From NCBI RefSeq assembly GCF_002836735.1, contig NZ_PJAS01000060.1, positions 62,001-126,000 of the forward strand: a DNA stretch of 64,000 bases, written 5' to 3'. Below are positions 39,073 to 48,005 of this stretch, one piece after another; the stretch's first letter is position 1; each line of letters begins with the position of its first letter. Origin of the DNA: Psychrobacter sp. 4Bb. Lineage in GTDB: Bacteria > Pseudomonadota > Gammaproteobacteria > Pseudomonadales > Moraxellaceae. The notes under the pieces were generated by a model, which saw only the letters and a list, made by a program, of their open reading frames with translations, was not told where the DNA came from and searched no databases. The position numbers were made by a program, and so were the translations under genes.

Positions 39073-40107
39073 ATGAGCAATCCGCAGCAACCTGTTTTGA
39101 CTACTCTAAATATCGCTACACGTCAAAGTCCTTTAGCCTTATGGCAGGCCGAGCATATTCGCGATCGTTTATTGGCGTTGTATCCCAATCTGACGATTAA
39201 TTTACTAAAAATTGTCACTAAGGGTGACAAGATTTTGGACACGCCTTTGGCCAAAATCGGTGGTAAAGGATTGTTTGTAAAAGAGCTTGAGCAAGCGCTG
39301 TATGACAAGCAAGCCGATATTGCAGTGCACTCGCTAAAAGATGTACCGATGCAGCTTCCCGAAGGCCTCACATTAGGCGTCTACTGTAAACGCGCCTCAC
39401 CAACAGATGCCTTTGTCTCAAACACTTATAATAGTATTGATGAGCTACCACAAGGTGCAGTCGTTGGGACATCAAGTTTACGTCGTCAATGCCAGATCAA
39501 AGCCTATCGTCCTGACCTGCAGATCAAAACATTGCGCGGCAATGTCGGCACTCGTTTGGGCAAGCTAGATGCTGGTGAATACGATGCCATTATTCTGGCA
39601 ACTAGCGGCTTGCAGCGTATTGAGCTAGACGAGAGAATACGCGGTGAGCTTGATATCGCAGCTTGCTTGCCTGCAGTTGGACAAGGTGCCTTAGCAATCG
39701 AATGCCGTGAAGGTGATGAAGAAGTCCTCAAATTACTTGCACCACTCAATGATGATAAAGCCCGTATTCGACTTATCGCTGAGCGTGCTCTGAACCGTCA
39801 TTTAGAGGGCGGCTGCCAAGTACCGATCGCCGCTTATGCAGTTCTGCAGACAGCTGAAGAAACCAGTGTTAATAATGATAACAATGGTGATAATGGCAAT
39901 AACGATAGTGGGAATGTGCTGTGGCTACGCGGTCGAGTGGGTCAGGCTGATGGTAGCGAATTGTTGAAAGCTGACAAACGAGCTACGTTGGTTGGGACAC
40001 AAGCTGAGCAAGAAGCCCAAGCCAACCAACTGGGTATCGATGTCGCAGAAATGCTACTTGCCGATGGTGCAGGCGCTATTTTGTCAGCGATCTATCAGCC
40101 TGAATAG
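39073..40107 (+). CDS. hemC: hydroxymethylbilane synthase (porphobilinogen deaminase)
   Basis: Polymerises four porphobilinogen units to hydroxymethylbilane in heme synthesis. The dipyrromethane cofactor cysteine is Cys248 in [26 protein letters not shown] and the [11 protein letters not shown] motif are present. The ATG at 39073 has GAGG 6 nt upstream; a longer frame from 38959 is not typical. At 344 residues it is about 30 longer than E. coli HemC, largely through an Asn/Asp/Gly-rich insertion (about 261-278) just after the cofactor loop. It leads hemC-hemD-hemX-thioesterase. Confidence 0.96.
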   Translation: MSNPQQPVLTTLNIATRQSPLALWQAEHIRDRLLALYPNLTINLLKIVTKGDKILDTPLAKIGGKGLFVKELEQALYDKQADIAVHSLKDVPMQLPEGLTLGVYCKRASPTDAFVSNTYNSIDELPQGAVVGTSSLRRQCQIKAYRPDLQIKTLRGNVGTRLGKLDAGEYDAIILATSGLQRIELDERIRGELDIAACLPAVGQGALAIECREGDEEVLKLLAPLNDDKARIRLIAERALNRHLEGGCQVPIAAYAVLQTAEETSVNNDNNGDNGNNDSGNVLWLRGRVGQADGSELLKADKRATLVGTQAEQEAQANQLGIDVAEMLLADGAGAILSAIYQPE

Positions 40108-40217
40108 TAAAAGTACAGTCGCTATAGGCTTGATTAATCGCAAGATAGGCTGATCTAAGCATCAGCCATTTTTGTATACTTAAGCCTTTTTCATTCTTTT
40201 TTTGTCATGGTATATCG

Positions 40218-41219
40218 ATGTCATCAATACCAACTCAATCTACATACATAACTTCTCATAAGAATTATGCTAATGATAAGTCAAACGTAATGCCGCAAAT
40301 TGTCATTAATACTCGCCCAGTAGAGCGAGCAGCACCGTTGACGCAGCATTTGCAAGCGGCAGGATTGGTAGTGGTTGAGATGCCAATGTTGACGCTACGA
40401 CCACGTCCAACAACTGATCTAGATATTGCATTAATGCATCAGTGGTTGGCGGGGGCGTACAAAGCACTTGTTGTCGTTAGCCCAACTGCAGCGGCTTCAG
40501 GGTTAGCCGTTTGGCAATCACTTGAACATGAAAAGCGTAAACACAAAACGAAAGACGATAATGACAAGTACGCACATAGTTTACTAGAAGGTTTATCATT
40601 ACCTAGTCCTCTGGTTGCGGTTGGTGAAGCAACGGCGGCAGAGTTCAGTCAGGTGCGTATAAATACAACAGACTATCAAATACTTCAGCCTGAGACTGCC
40701 AATAACGAAGGCATGCTAGCAATGCCTGAAATTGATAACTTACAAGCAGGCGATAAATTGCTGATATGGCGCGGGCTTGGTGGACGACGATTATTGGTTG
40801 ATACATTGCAGGCGCGCGGTGTACATATCGATAGTATTGCTTGGTACGAGCGTACGATGCCTATCGATGCAATGGCTGAATATCAGCAGTGGCAACAAGC
40901 ATTTCTTACTCATAGTACTGCGTCAGATATTGCCCTACTGAAGCAGTCAAAGCCAATTGTTGTCATTAGTAGTGCAGCGGCTTTTGAGCATTGGTCAAGT
41001 ATCGTCAATAATGGCCAATCAAAGACGTTAGACAACAAGCAAAATTCTGATGCAGTGGCTGATATAGCAGAGAGGCTTTCGCTTACGCTAAAAGATTTTT
41101 CCTATGTTGTGTTGGGTGAGCGTCTTGCCAATATGGTTGCCGCACAGCAGTTGAGCTACTGGCGAGTAGAGGATTTGTTGCCAGATACGATTCTTTCAGC
41201 CATTCATTCTAAAATATAA
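40218..41219 (+). CDS. hemD: uroporphyrinogen-III synthase
   Basis: Cyclises hydroxymethylbilane with ring-D inversion to uroporphyrinogen III. The 333-residue protein is poorly conserved like all HemD, but VINTRPVERAAPLTQHL (about 28-44), VVVSPTAAASGLAVWQSL, LIWRGLGGRRLLVDTLQARG and the Y-E-R motif WYERTMP fix the identity. Polar Lys/Asp-rich insertions (near 110-125 and 265-280) lengthen it compared with the usual 250-260 residues. Met25 (40290) is an alternative start; neither has a clear ribosome binding site. It follows hemC by 110 nt. Confidence 0.93.
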   Translation: MSSIPTQSTYITSHKNYANDKSNVMPQIVINTRPVERAAPLTQHLQAAGLVVVEMPMLTLRPRPTTDLDIALMHQWLAGAYKALVVVSPTAAASGLAVWQSLEHEKRKHKTKDDNDKYAHSLLEGLSLPSPLVAVGEATAAEFSQVRINTTDYQILQPETANNEGMLAMPEIDNLQAGDKLLIWRGLGGRRLLVDTLQARGVHIDSIAWYERTMPIDAMAEYQQWQQAFLTHSTASDIALLKQSKPIVVISSAAAFEHWSSIVNNGQSKTLDNKQNSDAVADIAERLSLTLKDFSYVVLGERLANMVAAQQLSYWRVEDLLPDTILSAIHSKI

Positions 41220-41276
41220 TACCTTAAACTCATTTGCTTTAAACATGTTTATCTATACCAATAACGGTACTGCCTT

Positions 41277-42311
41277 ATGTCAATGAATTCTGAGTCCTTA
41301 TCTAAGGATCCTTCAACTGTTCAGCAGCGCCGGCAAGCAAATATTTTGCTGCTACGGATGCAATGGCTGGTTATCTTATTACTGATCGCTGCATTATTGT
41401 GGCTATATATTAGTCAGCAGCGCTTTCAGCATAGTGTCAACGATCGTTTGCAAAGCAATGAGCAAGTAATCAGTCGATTAAACGAAATGGACGATCGTCT
41501 ATTTGCCATGAGTCAGCAGACGCTGCCAGAACCTAGAGTTAAAGCCAGTAGCCAAGCGCAGAATCAGTTGGACCTATTGCGTATCCAAATTAAAGCGGCT
41601 GATAGACTGTTGGCGGATAGTAATGACAGTGCCGCGATTGAGTTATTGCGAGGTCTACATTGGCAGTTATCGCAAAGCAGTAATGAGATTGCGCCTGCGT
41701 TAACCATCGTTATCAAGCAAAGTTTGCTCAAAGATATTGAGCGTCTGCAGGCACAAAGATCGCAGCCAAGCCCGTGGCAAATACAAAATCTTGCGATTCA
41801 AAATATTCAGGAATTTTTGCATAGTCATGAGCGTCTTGGCAGCTATGAAGGTACGGATTTACAGCGTCGAGAGCTGGTGGATGCGGCTACTGAAAATAAA
41901 CAGCAGCCTAAAGCAACCAATGCTGCTGATACCTCAGCGACTAGTGATACAAATTTAACGCGTCGTCAGCTCACTATCCATGAAGTCATCATGACACTGA
42001 ATTTAGCAAGCCAAGCAAGCAATATGCGTAAGCAAGATCAACTTGTCAGCTATTTGACGCAGGCACGCAAACAGTTAAAAACGTTGGTACCTAAAGCTTC
42101 AACTAGCGACAATAAAAAGTCAGTACAAGCTGGCGCAATTGGAATTGTACAAGCTGATAAAAAACCAATCGATGGTCAAAGTAATCTTGAGACAATGAAA
42201 GCGCCGAGTGACATACCAGAAGTAATTGTATGGCTAAATCAGTTGATTGCTCATGCACCCAAACCAACGCCATTATTGACGACAGAAATTTTGGATAAGC
42301 CACAACGCTAA
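41277..42311 (+). CDS. HemX-like membrane protein of the hem cluster
   Basis: A 344-residue protein in the position of hemX downstream of hemD. It has a cytoplasmic N terminus, one membrane segment at about 27-46 and a long extracytoplasmic region with coiled-coil character (QQRFQHSVNDRLQSNEQVISRLNEM, 47-71; helical LDLLRIQIKAADRLLADSNDSAAIELL). This matches the HemX/uroporphyrinogen-III C-methyltransferase-like family, which in spite of its name has no shown methyltransferase activity in this form. The C-terminal third is Ser/Lys/Thr-rich. Role in heme synthesis is inferred only from location. Confidence 0.8.
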   Translation: MSMNSESLSKDPSTVQQRRQANILLLRMQWLVILLLIAALLWLYISQQRFQHSVNDRLQSNEQVISRLNEMDDRLFAMSQQTLPEPRVKASSQAQNQLDLLRIQIKAADRLLADSNDSAAIELLRGLHWQLSQSSNEIAPALTIVIKQSLLKDIERLQAQRSQPSPWQIQNLAIQNIQEFLHSHERLGSYEGTDLQRRELVDAATENKQQPKATNAADTSATSDTNLTRRQLTIHEVIMTLNLASQASNMRKQDQLVSYLTQARKQLKTLVPKASTSDNKKSVQAGAIGIVQADKKPIDGQSNLETMKAPSDIPEVIVWLNQLIAHAPKPTPLLTTEILDKPQR

Positions 42312-42363
42312 CGAGAGTTAGTCACAATAGTTAATATAGAAAATATAAAATGTAAGGTAAGCA

Positions 42364-42855
42364 ATGACCCATTCTAATGAAAAGTCAGCATCTGTATCTG
42401 ATACAGCAAACGAACACCGCCCTGAATTATTGGCTCATTATCCTGTTATTCATCATCAGCCGATACAGTGGGGAGAGATGGATGCCTTCAATCACCTGAA
42501 TAATGTGGTTTACTATCGTTACGCTGAGTCAGCGCGCATAAGTTATCTGCATGCGCTAGGAATGTTTGATGGCAGTATGGTCACTGTTTTAGCCCAGTCT
42601 AGCTGCCAGTATTTACGCCCAGTCACTTATCCTGATACATTATTATTAGGAGTTCGCTGTAAGCGTTTAGGCAATACAAGTATGGCGATGGAATATAGTT
42701 ACTATAGTATCGTGCAAGAGATCATCGTTGCTACAGCAGAGGCTGTGGTAGTGCGTCTGGATAGTGAGGGAAAAGGTAAATTGCCATGGACGGCGGCAGA
42801 GCGTCAACAGCTGCTAGCACTGGAAGCCAAGTTTGGTCATACGCCTGAGCTTTAG
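42364..42855 (+). CDS. acyl-CoA thioesterase, 4-hydroxybenzoyl-CoA thioesterase type
   Basis: A 163-residue single hotdog-fold protein. The GEMDAFNHLNNVVYYRYAESARISYL segment carries the catalytic Asp40 and is the signature of the YbgC/4HBT group. Such enzymes hydrolyse short- or medium-chain acyl-CoA; the substrate is not predictable. The first 22 residues are a polar extension. TAAGGTAAGCA precedes the ATG. It lies 52 nt after the HemX-like gene and ends at a strong terminator, so it is probably the last gene of the hem operon. Confidence 0.88.
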   Translation: MTHSNEKSASVSDTANEHRPELLAHYPVIHHQPIQWGEMDAFNHLNNVVYYRYAESARISYLHALGMFDGSMVTVLAQSSCQYLRPVTYPDTLLLGVRCKRLGNTSMAMEYSYYSIVQEIIVATAEAVVVRLDSEGKGKLPWTAAERQQLLALEAKFGHTPEL

Positions 42856-42922
42856 GGCATGTTCTATATGAACCGATTGTTCATTTTTTCAAAAAAACTA
42901 TCCTAAATTAAAAGCTAAAAAC

Positions 42923-42961
42923 AAAAAAAGCACGCTAACATAATGTTAGCGTGCCTTTTTT
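42923..42961. terminator. bidirectional terminator between thioesterase gene and ribB
   Basis: GCACGCTAACA and TGTTAGCGTGC are exact 11-bp inverted repeats with a 3-nt loop. A-run and T-run flank the stem, so it works for both convergent genes. Confidence 0.93.
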
Positions 42962-42996
42962 ATCACTCATTCTTCAACTAATCTCTTAAACAGTCG

Positions 42997-44109
42997 TTAG
43001 TCTTGTTGCGGCGCATGAACAAAGTCAACCACGTTTAGATCAAAACCTGACAATGCAAAAAACTTCATTGGTGATGACAGTAAGCGCATATCACGGACAC
43101 CTAAATGACGTAATATCTGTGCACCAACGCCGATACTACGATATGGCTGTTGCGTAATGGTTGATTGAGACTCGTTGTCTGCGGCTTTGTCCAGCGCATC
43201 TCCCAAATCAACTGGTTGATTGCTACCAATCCATACGAGCACACCGCGATCTGAAGCACTGATTTCTTCTAGTGCTGACTGTACGCTCCAGCCACTACGG
43301 CCAGTCATATCATTTTTAGCTGCAAACAAATCGCGTAATGGGTGGAAACCATGAACACGTACGGTACTGACGCCTTCGCTGACATCACCTTTTACCAAGG
43401 CTAAATGTGTTTCTTCAGCGCCAAACTCACGGAAGCGATGTAGCGTAAAAGTACCGTGTTCAGTTTCAAACGGATGTGACTCAATTTCTTCTACCGTTTG
43501 CTCATTAGCGATACGATAATTAATAAGGTCAGCAATCGTGCCTATCTTGATGTCATGCTCTTTTGCAAATATTTCAAGGTCGTCACGGCGCGCCATCGTA
43601 CCATCTGCATTGATAATCTCTACAATCACCGCTGCAGGCTCTAGACCTGCTAAACGTGCTAAATCACAACCCGCTTCTGTATGGCCTGCACGGTGAAGAA
43701 CACCGCCGTTTTGCGCCATAATTGGAAAAATGTGACCAGGCTGAACGATGTCTTCAGGCTTCGCTGACGAAGATACCGCTGCCTGAATAGTACGTGCACG
43801 ATCACCAGCAGAAATACCCGTGGTGACGCCTTCAGCAGCTTCAATCGAGACAGTAAAGTTGGTGCTAAACTTCGCCTCGTTACGATCTGACATCAGTGGC
43901 AGTGCCAATTGCTGGCAACGCGCTTGTGATAAGGTCAAACAAACTAGACCACGCGCGTGAGTAATCATAAAGTTAATATCTTCAGGGCGCACATGGGTCG
44001 CTGCCATGATGATATCACCTTCGTTTTCGCGGTCTTCATCATCCATCAAGATGACCATTTTTCCAGCACGAATATCTTCGATAATCTCAGGGATTGCATT
44101 TAAACTCAT
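42997..44109 (-). CDS. ribB: 3,4-dihydroxy-2-butanone-4-phosphate synthase with degenerate GTP cyclohydrolase II domain
   Basis: Makes the four-carbon precursor of riboflavin from ribulose 5-phosphate. The RibB domain (1-200) is complete: MVILMDDEDRENEGDI, the FMITHARGLVCL loop, GISAGDRARTI and HIFPIMAQNGGVLHRAGHTEA. Residues 205-370 resemble GTP cyclohydrolase II, but the zinc motif SECLTGDVFxSLRCDCG is replaced by a stretch (VRVHGFHPLRDLFAAKN) with no cysteine, so this half should not bind zinc or open GTP. Such RibB-X hybrids are known in proteobacteria. The ATG at 44109 is preferred to a TTG at 44121. No FMN riboswitch is recognisable upstream. Confidence 0.92.
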   Translation of the reverse strand: MSLNAIPEIIEDIRAGKMVILMDDEDRENEGDIIMAATHVRPEDINFMITHARGLVCLTLSQARCQQLALPLMSDRNEAKFSTNFTVSIEAAEGVTTGISAGDRARTIQAAVSSSAKPEDIVQPGHIFPIMAQNGGVLHRAGHTEAGCDLARLAGLEPAAVIVEIINADGTMARRDDLEIFAKEHDIKIGTIADLINYRIANEQTVEEIESHPFETEHGTFTLHRFREFGAEETHLALVKGDVSEGVSTVRVHGFHPLRDLFAAKNDMTGRSGWSVQSALEEISASDRGVLVWIGSNQPVDLGDALDKAADNESQSTITQQPYRSIGVGAQILRHLGVRDMRLLSSPMKFFALSGFDLNVVDFVHAPQQD

Positions 44110-44454
44110 AGTAAATCTCAATATTTTATTATTTATAAATAGGTGTCATTTGGAATATAGGGCTCTATCTGCTTATTGTAGCAGTAGGTAATACAAAGCG
44201 CTGTTACGGTCAAGCAAAGCGCTACTACGGTCAAGTAAATCGCGCTATAAGCAATATAATTTGATATAAAAGTAACTTGCTTAATTGCTTGTATATATCA
44301 TTATGAGGTTATTTTAACGCTTTTCAGCGTCACGTGCTGCGCCATCTTCCCACTATATCGTTCAGTATGTCAAAAATAGTCATAAATATTATCAATGAAC
44401 ATTAAAACTGACTCATAAATCTGTGCGTTATATTTTTATTAATCTATATCGCAG
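44110..44454. other. spacer between rarA and ribB
   Basis: About 345 bp without a gene. It contains the ribB promoter on the - strand, a 21-bp tandem repeat at 44195-44236 and a short ACGCT/AGCGT hairpin near 44317-44330 that could end rarA transcription weakly. Confidence 0.5.
44195..44236 (-). repeat. two tandem 21-bp repeats upstream of ribB
   Basis: Units 44195-44215 and 44216-44236 match at 18 of 21 positions, and a third partial unit follows. Read toward ribB, each carries TTGACC, a -35-like hexamer, followed by an AGCGCT palindrome. They may be regulator sites or part of the ribB promoter. Confidence 0.75.
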
Positions 44455-45744
44455 TTAGTCATTGCTCGCTGCTTGGCTTTTCAGCCAGTCCATAAATTGC
44501 TTACTGTGTTGCTCACGCTGATTATCTGCAAACTCGTAAAAACTGGTACCAACCAAATTATCTGGTAAGTAGCTTTGAGGATAGTAATGGTTAGGATAAT
44601 CGTGCGGGTAAGCATAACCTTGACCGTAGCCTTGACTACGCATCAGTTTGGTCACGCCATTGCGCAAATGTAGCGGTACAGGTGAGGCATCTTTTTCAGC
44701 CAACGCCATTGCAGCATTGATCGCTTTGTAAGTGCTATTACTCTTGGCGCTGGTCGCTAGATACACCACAACTTGACCTAAAATAATACGCGCTTCTGGC
44801 ATACCGATAGATTGCACACTACGTAGGGCTGCATCAGCAAGGAGTAGGGCATTGGGGTTGGCATTACCGATATCCTCACTGGCGAGTATTACCAATCGAC
44901 GCGCAATAAAATCTGCAGGCTCTCCGCCAACCAGCATCCGCGCCATCCAATATAGCGCGGCGTCAGGATCTGAGCCGCGTACTGATTTAATCATGGCCGA
45001 GATAATATCGTAATGCTGCTCACCATCTTTATCGTAACGTACCAACGCCGTTTGCGCCACTCGGCTAACCAGCTCATCATCAATGACTGTTGGTGATTGC
45101 GTGGTGTCGGCTGTTTGGATCGCGAGCTCTAATAAATTTAGCGCTTTTCGAGCATCACCATGGGCCAGCTGGCTAATGGTATCTTTTGCTTGTAAATCGA
45201 CGGTTAACCTTTTGAGTATATTGTCTTCCGAGAGTGCTCGTTGCAGCACGGTACTTATCTGCTCAGGCGTTAACGGCTCTAAACGATAAACTTGGCAACG
45301 TGACAGTAGAGCGTTATTGACACTAAATGACGGGTTTTCAGTGGTAGCACCAATCAAAGTAATATCACCAGACTCTACTGCGCCCAAAAGTGCATCTTGC
45401 TGTGCTTTATTAAAGCGATGAATCTCATCAATGAAGACCACAGGTGATTCAAATGCCAACGAATCTTTATTATCTAGGACTTCGCGTAACTGTTTGACTC
45501 CAGTATTTAACGCGGAGAGCGCGTGAAAAGGTCTATTCACGGCATCGGCTAACAACATCGCAATGGTTGTTTTGCCAATACCTGCTTCACCGTGCAGGAT
45601 AATAGATGGCAGATGCCCTTGCTCTACCAAACGTCGTAACGGTGCACCAGTTGCCAGCAAATGCTCTTGACCAATAATATCGGTAAGAGAAGTAGGGCGC
45701 ATACGCTGAGCAAGTGGGGTATCGGCATGGAAGTTAGGTGGCAT
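44455..45744 (-). CDS. rarA: replication-associated recombination protein A (RarA/MgsA)
   Basis: AAA+ ATPase related to clamp loaders and RuvB that acts at stalled replication forks. The 429 residues contain Walker [10 protein letters not shown] (52-60), Walker [18 protein letters not shown], sensor motif [17 protein letters not shown] and [12 protein letters not shown]. The C-terminal tetramerisation domain ([31 protein letters not shown]) and [17 protein letters not shown] tail are typical of RarA. The extreme C terminus is polar. It is transcribed toward ribB with a 345-bp gap. Confidence 0.96.
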   Translation of the reverse strand: MPPNFHADTPLAQRMRPTSLTDIIGQEHLLATGAPLRRLVEQGHLPSIILHGEAGIGKTTIAMLLADAVNRPFHALSALNTGVKQLREVLDNKDSLAFESPVVFIDEIHRFNKAQQDALLGAVESGDITLIGATTENPSFSVNNALLSRCQVYRLEPLTPEQISTVLQRALSEDNILKRLTVDLQAKDTISQLAHGDARKALNLLELAIQTADTTQSPTVIDDELVSRVAQTALVRYDKDGEQHYDIISAMIKSVRGSDPDAALYWMARMLVGGEPADFIARRLVILASEDIGNANPNALLLADAALRSVQSIGMPEARIILGQVVVYLATSAKSNSTYKAINAAMALAEKDASPVPLHLRNGVTKLMRSQGYGQGYAYPHDYPNHYYPQSYLPDNLVGTSFYEFADNQREQHSKQFMDWLKSQAASND

Positions 45745-46188
45745 AAGACTCTCTATCGAAAAATGAAAAAACTATTTACTAGCTGCAAAAGTAGTAACGG
45801 CAAGGTCTCTATAGTTAAATCCAAATAACAGCATACCAGTCTAACTTCATCATTCTTATTGGATTTTGGCACTCATATACGTTTGGCATGATTTTCGCAT
45901 CAATTTTATAACAGTAATGAGTATTAGACATCAGCAGTAGAAGTAGGCTAGTTTATAAGGATGGTACTTGTTATATGTCATACGCGCTAGGTTAACGCAA
46001 AAATATGTTAATGAAAGCTAACTAAGCGTATAGCTTGTGTCCCGAGCACTTTAGTTTTCATCATTTACCTATATTAACGGCTCTACTATTAACAGTTCTA
46101 CCGTATCGATGGGAAAATTTGGCTAATTACGACTGTTAACTATTAAACACTAAAAATGGCTTATCAAATATAAGGTATTGCATTAACG
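45745..46188. other. divergent intergenic region (rarA / HELTH-motif gene)
   Basis: About 440 bp without a gene. A possible + strand promoter is TTGGCA (45883-45888), an 18-bp spacer and TATAAC (45907-45912), 277 nt before the gene at 46189. Nothing else stands out. Confidence 0.35.
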
Positions 46189-46722
46189 ATGTCTGAACCG
46201 ACTCTCAAACGCTTATTCAATCGCTACTTGCGTAGTGATACAGGCAAGCAGCAATCACGTTATCTGACAGCTGGCGAGATAGCGTTGGCGTATTCAGTAT
46301 TTGGTAATAGCATCAAACTCGATGAAGTGCAATTGAAGACAGCATGGTGGGTACTAAAACATTATGCCGTTAGCCCCAATGGCAATATTTACTTTAATTC
46401 AGTCGATTGGATTACGGATTTTAGCGAAGCTCCATTGAGTAAACAAAGCTGGCTTATACATGAGCTAACGCACGTATGGCAGATACAGAAAGGCTTAAAG
46501 GTTGTACGCGGAGCGATTATCAACCGAAAATATGACTACGTGTTAGAAACAGGCAAATCATTTTTTAAGTATGGTATTGAGCAGCAGGCACGCATGGTTC
46601 AAGACTATTTTGTACGTCGTCAGCGTGGTCAGAACTGCCAAGAGTGGGAAGCTTGTATTCCATTCTTGACGGTGCAGTCTATTGTTAAGGCAAGAAGTAC
46701 TGATGATCCATCAGTCATCTAA
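46189..46722 (+). CDS. putative HExxH zinc metalloprotein, unknown function
   Basis: A 177-residue protein that I do not assign to a named family. It contains WLIHELTHVWQIQKG, a classical HExxH zinc motif with His91, Glu92 and His95, and YGIEQQARMVQDYF about 35 residues later, where Glu131 could be the third ligand of a gluzincin-type site. There is no signal peptide or membrane segment. Sequences with a HELTHVWQ motif are known to me as small proteins annotated as vgr-related or peptidase-like, some linked to type VI secretion, but no such genes are nearby. The start has a weak site (TAAGGTATTG). It stands alone. Confidence 0.7.
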   Translation: MSEPTLKRLFNRYLRSDTGKQQSRYLTAGEIALAYSVFGNSIKLDEVQLKTAWWVLKHYAVSPNGNIYFNSVDWITDFSEAPLSKQSWLIHELTHVWQIQKGLKVVRGAIINRKYDYVLETGKSFFKYGIEQQARMVQDYFVRRQRGQNCQEWEACIPFLTVQSIVKARSTDDPSVI

Positions 46723-46940
46723 TTTTCAAAAGTAACAGTAAGCTTGACTGTGATAAGCATAACCGAACTATAGAACGATTGAGCTATACATTAACTGAAA
46801 TACAGGTCAGTTGGATGAATACTGGATAACTATATTGGACAATTTAACAGTTAGTTATGTTGCTAAAAATCAAAGAATAATGAACCGCAATTGTAACTTA
46901 CCCTTTTATAATTTTGCTTTACCAAAGGATATATACTCTC

Positions 46941-47873
46941 ATGTTTAAATTTTTGTCAGTAAAGCCTAATGTTGATACTCGATATCCATCGACCTTGCTT
47001 GTAGCCGCACTGTCAGGAGTATTGTTTTTGACAGGTTGTCAGCAGTCTGAAACATTGCCTGTAGCTGATGACAGTCAAACCAGTGAAAAAACAAGCGTAG
47101 AAGACAGTCAGCCTATGCCAAAAAGTGACTCAGCTGCTGCGCGCATAAAACAATTCCAGCCGATATATGTTGCACAGGCGCAGAATTTACAGAGACGATT
47201 GCAAGCAGAATATGAGTCATTGCAAGCGGCAGATGCGTCAGACAGTGAGGAGCTTTTATTACTGAATACTAATAATAGTGAAAATACAGATAGTAATAAC
47301 GAAATAGCGACCGATGATACCGCTCCCATTGCGAATACTAGCGCTACCAGTCCTGAAGAAGTGGTGTCATCGAATAACGATATCGCCCCGATAGACAGCA
47401 ATCCAAATGTAGATGCAGAGGTTGACGTCAATACTAGCACTGAAGTTGGTGAGCGTGATTTAACGGTGTTAAAACGTATTAGTCTTGAGCCGCGCAAACC
47501 TGTTATGTTGACTGAGGATCAAATCATAGAACGCTATCAGCAAACCATGAATGCCTTATATCAACCGGTGACAACACCGCTGAGCGCAGAGGATTCTGAT
47601 ACATTAATCAATGTGGCGACCTTGGTTCCGCAGCTATTTGAGCATGCAGAGATTGCTGGTAGAGTAAGTGCAAAAAGTCCGGCACTTGCCCGTTTAATCA
47701 TTCAGCATCAGGTATGGGAACAAATAGAAGCTCAACAAGTGGTTGATATGCAGCAAATGAAGCAGAAGCAGCAACAAGAGTTTGAAGCGCTAATGGCTAA
47801 GTTTAATGAAACTATTGAAGGATACGACGAGCAGATTGCCAAATATGAGCAAACGTTAAAAGAGTTTCAGTAA
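46941..47873 (+). CDS. hypothetical lipoprotein with C-terminal coiled coil
   Basis: A 310-residue protein, family not recognised. From the ATG at 46941 (AAAGGAT upstream) it begins with an unusually long basic n-region, then a hydrophobic segment and the lipobox LTGC with Cys33. Residues 34-170 are a Ser/Asp/Asn/Thr-rich low-complexity linker. A folded helical part (about 185-270) contains MLTEDQIIERYQQTMNALYQPV, and the C terminus (about 265-310) is a Gln/Lys/Glu-rich coiled coil. The TTG at 46914 would put extra residues before the signal peptide and is less likely. Probably membrane-anchored by lipid; function unknown. Confidence 0.78.
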   Translation: MFKFLSVKPNVDTRYPSTLLVAALSGVLFLTGCQQSETLPVADDSQTSEKTSVEDSQPMPKSDSAAARIKQFQPIYVAQAQNLQRRLQAEYESLQAADASDSEELLLLNTNNSENTDSNNEIATDDTAPIANTSATSPEEVVSSNNDIAPIDSNPNVDAEVDVNTSTEVGERDLTVLKRISLEPRKPVMLTEDQIIERYQQTMNALYQPVTTPLSAEDSDTLINVATLVPQLFEHAEIAGRVSAKSPALARLIIQHQVWEQIEAQQVVDMQQMKQKQQQEFEALMAKFNETIEGYDEQIAKYEQTLKEFQ

Positions 47874-47950
47874 CTGACTATATTTTTATGAATTGATTTA
47901 GCTGGTCATTTCTCATAAAAAAATCAATATCGAATAACGAGAGTTAAGAC

Positions 47951-47986
47951 AATAAAAAATCCCACACGATGGCGGGATTTTTTATT
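47951..47986. terminator. bidirectional terminator between lipoprotein gene and gltA
   Basis: AATAAAAAATCCC and GGGATTTTTTATT are exact 13-bp inverted repeats around a 10-nt loop, with A- and T-tracts, serving both convergent genes. Confidence 0.9.
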
Positions 47987-48005
47987 GGGTAACGATTATT
48001 TTTGC

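Noticed and set aside
44110-44454. FMN riboswitch upstream of ribB
   Set aside because: I looked for the conserved RFN blocks on the - strand and found none; only the 21-bp repeats are present.
47108-47497. 129-codon frame on the - strand inside the lipoprotein gene
   Set aside because: It mirrors the Ser/Asp/Asn-rich linker of the + strand gene; long reverse frames are expected from such codon use.
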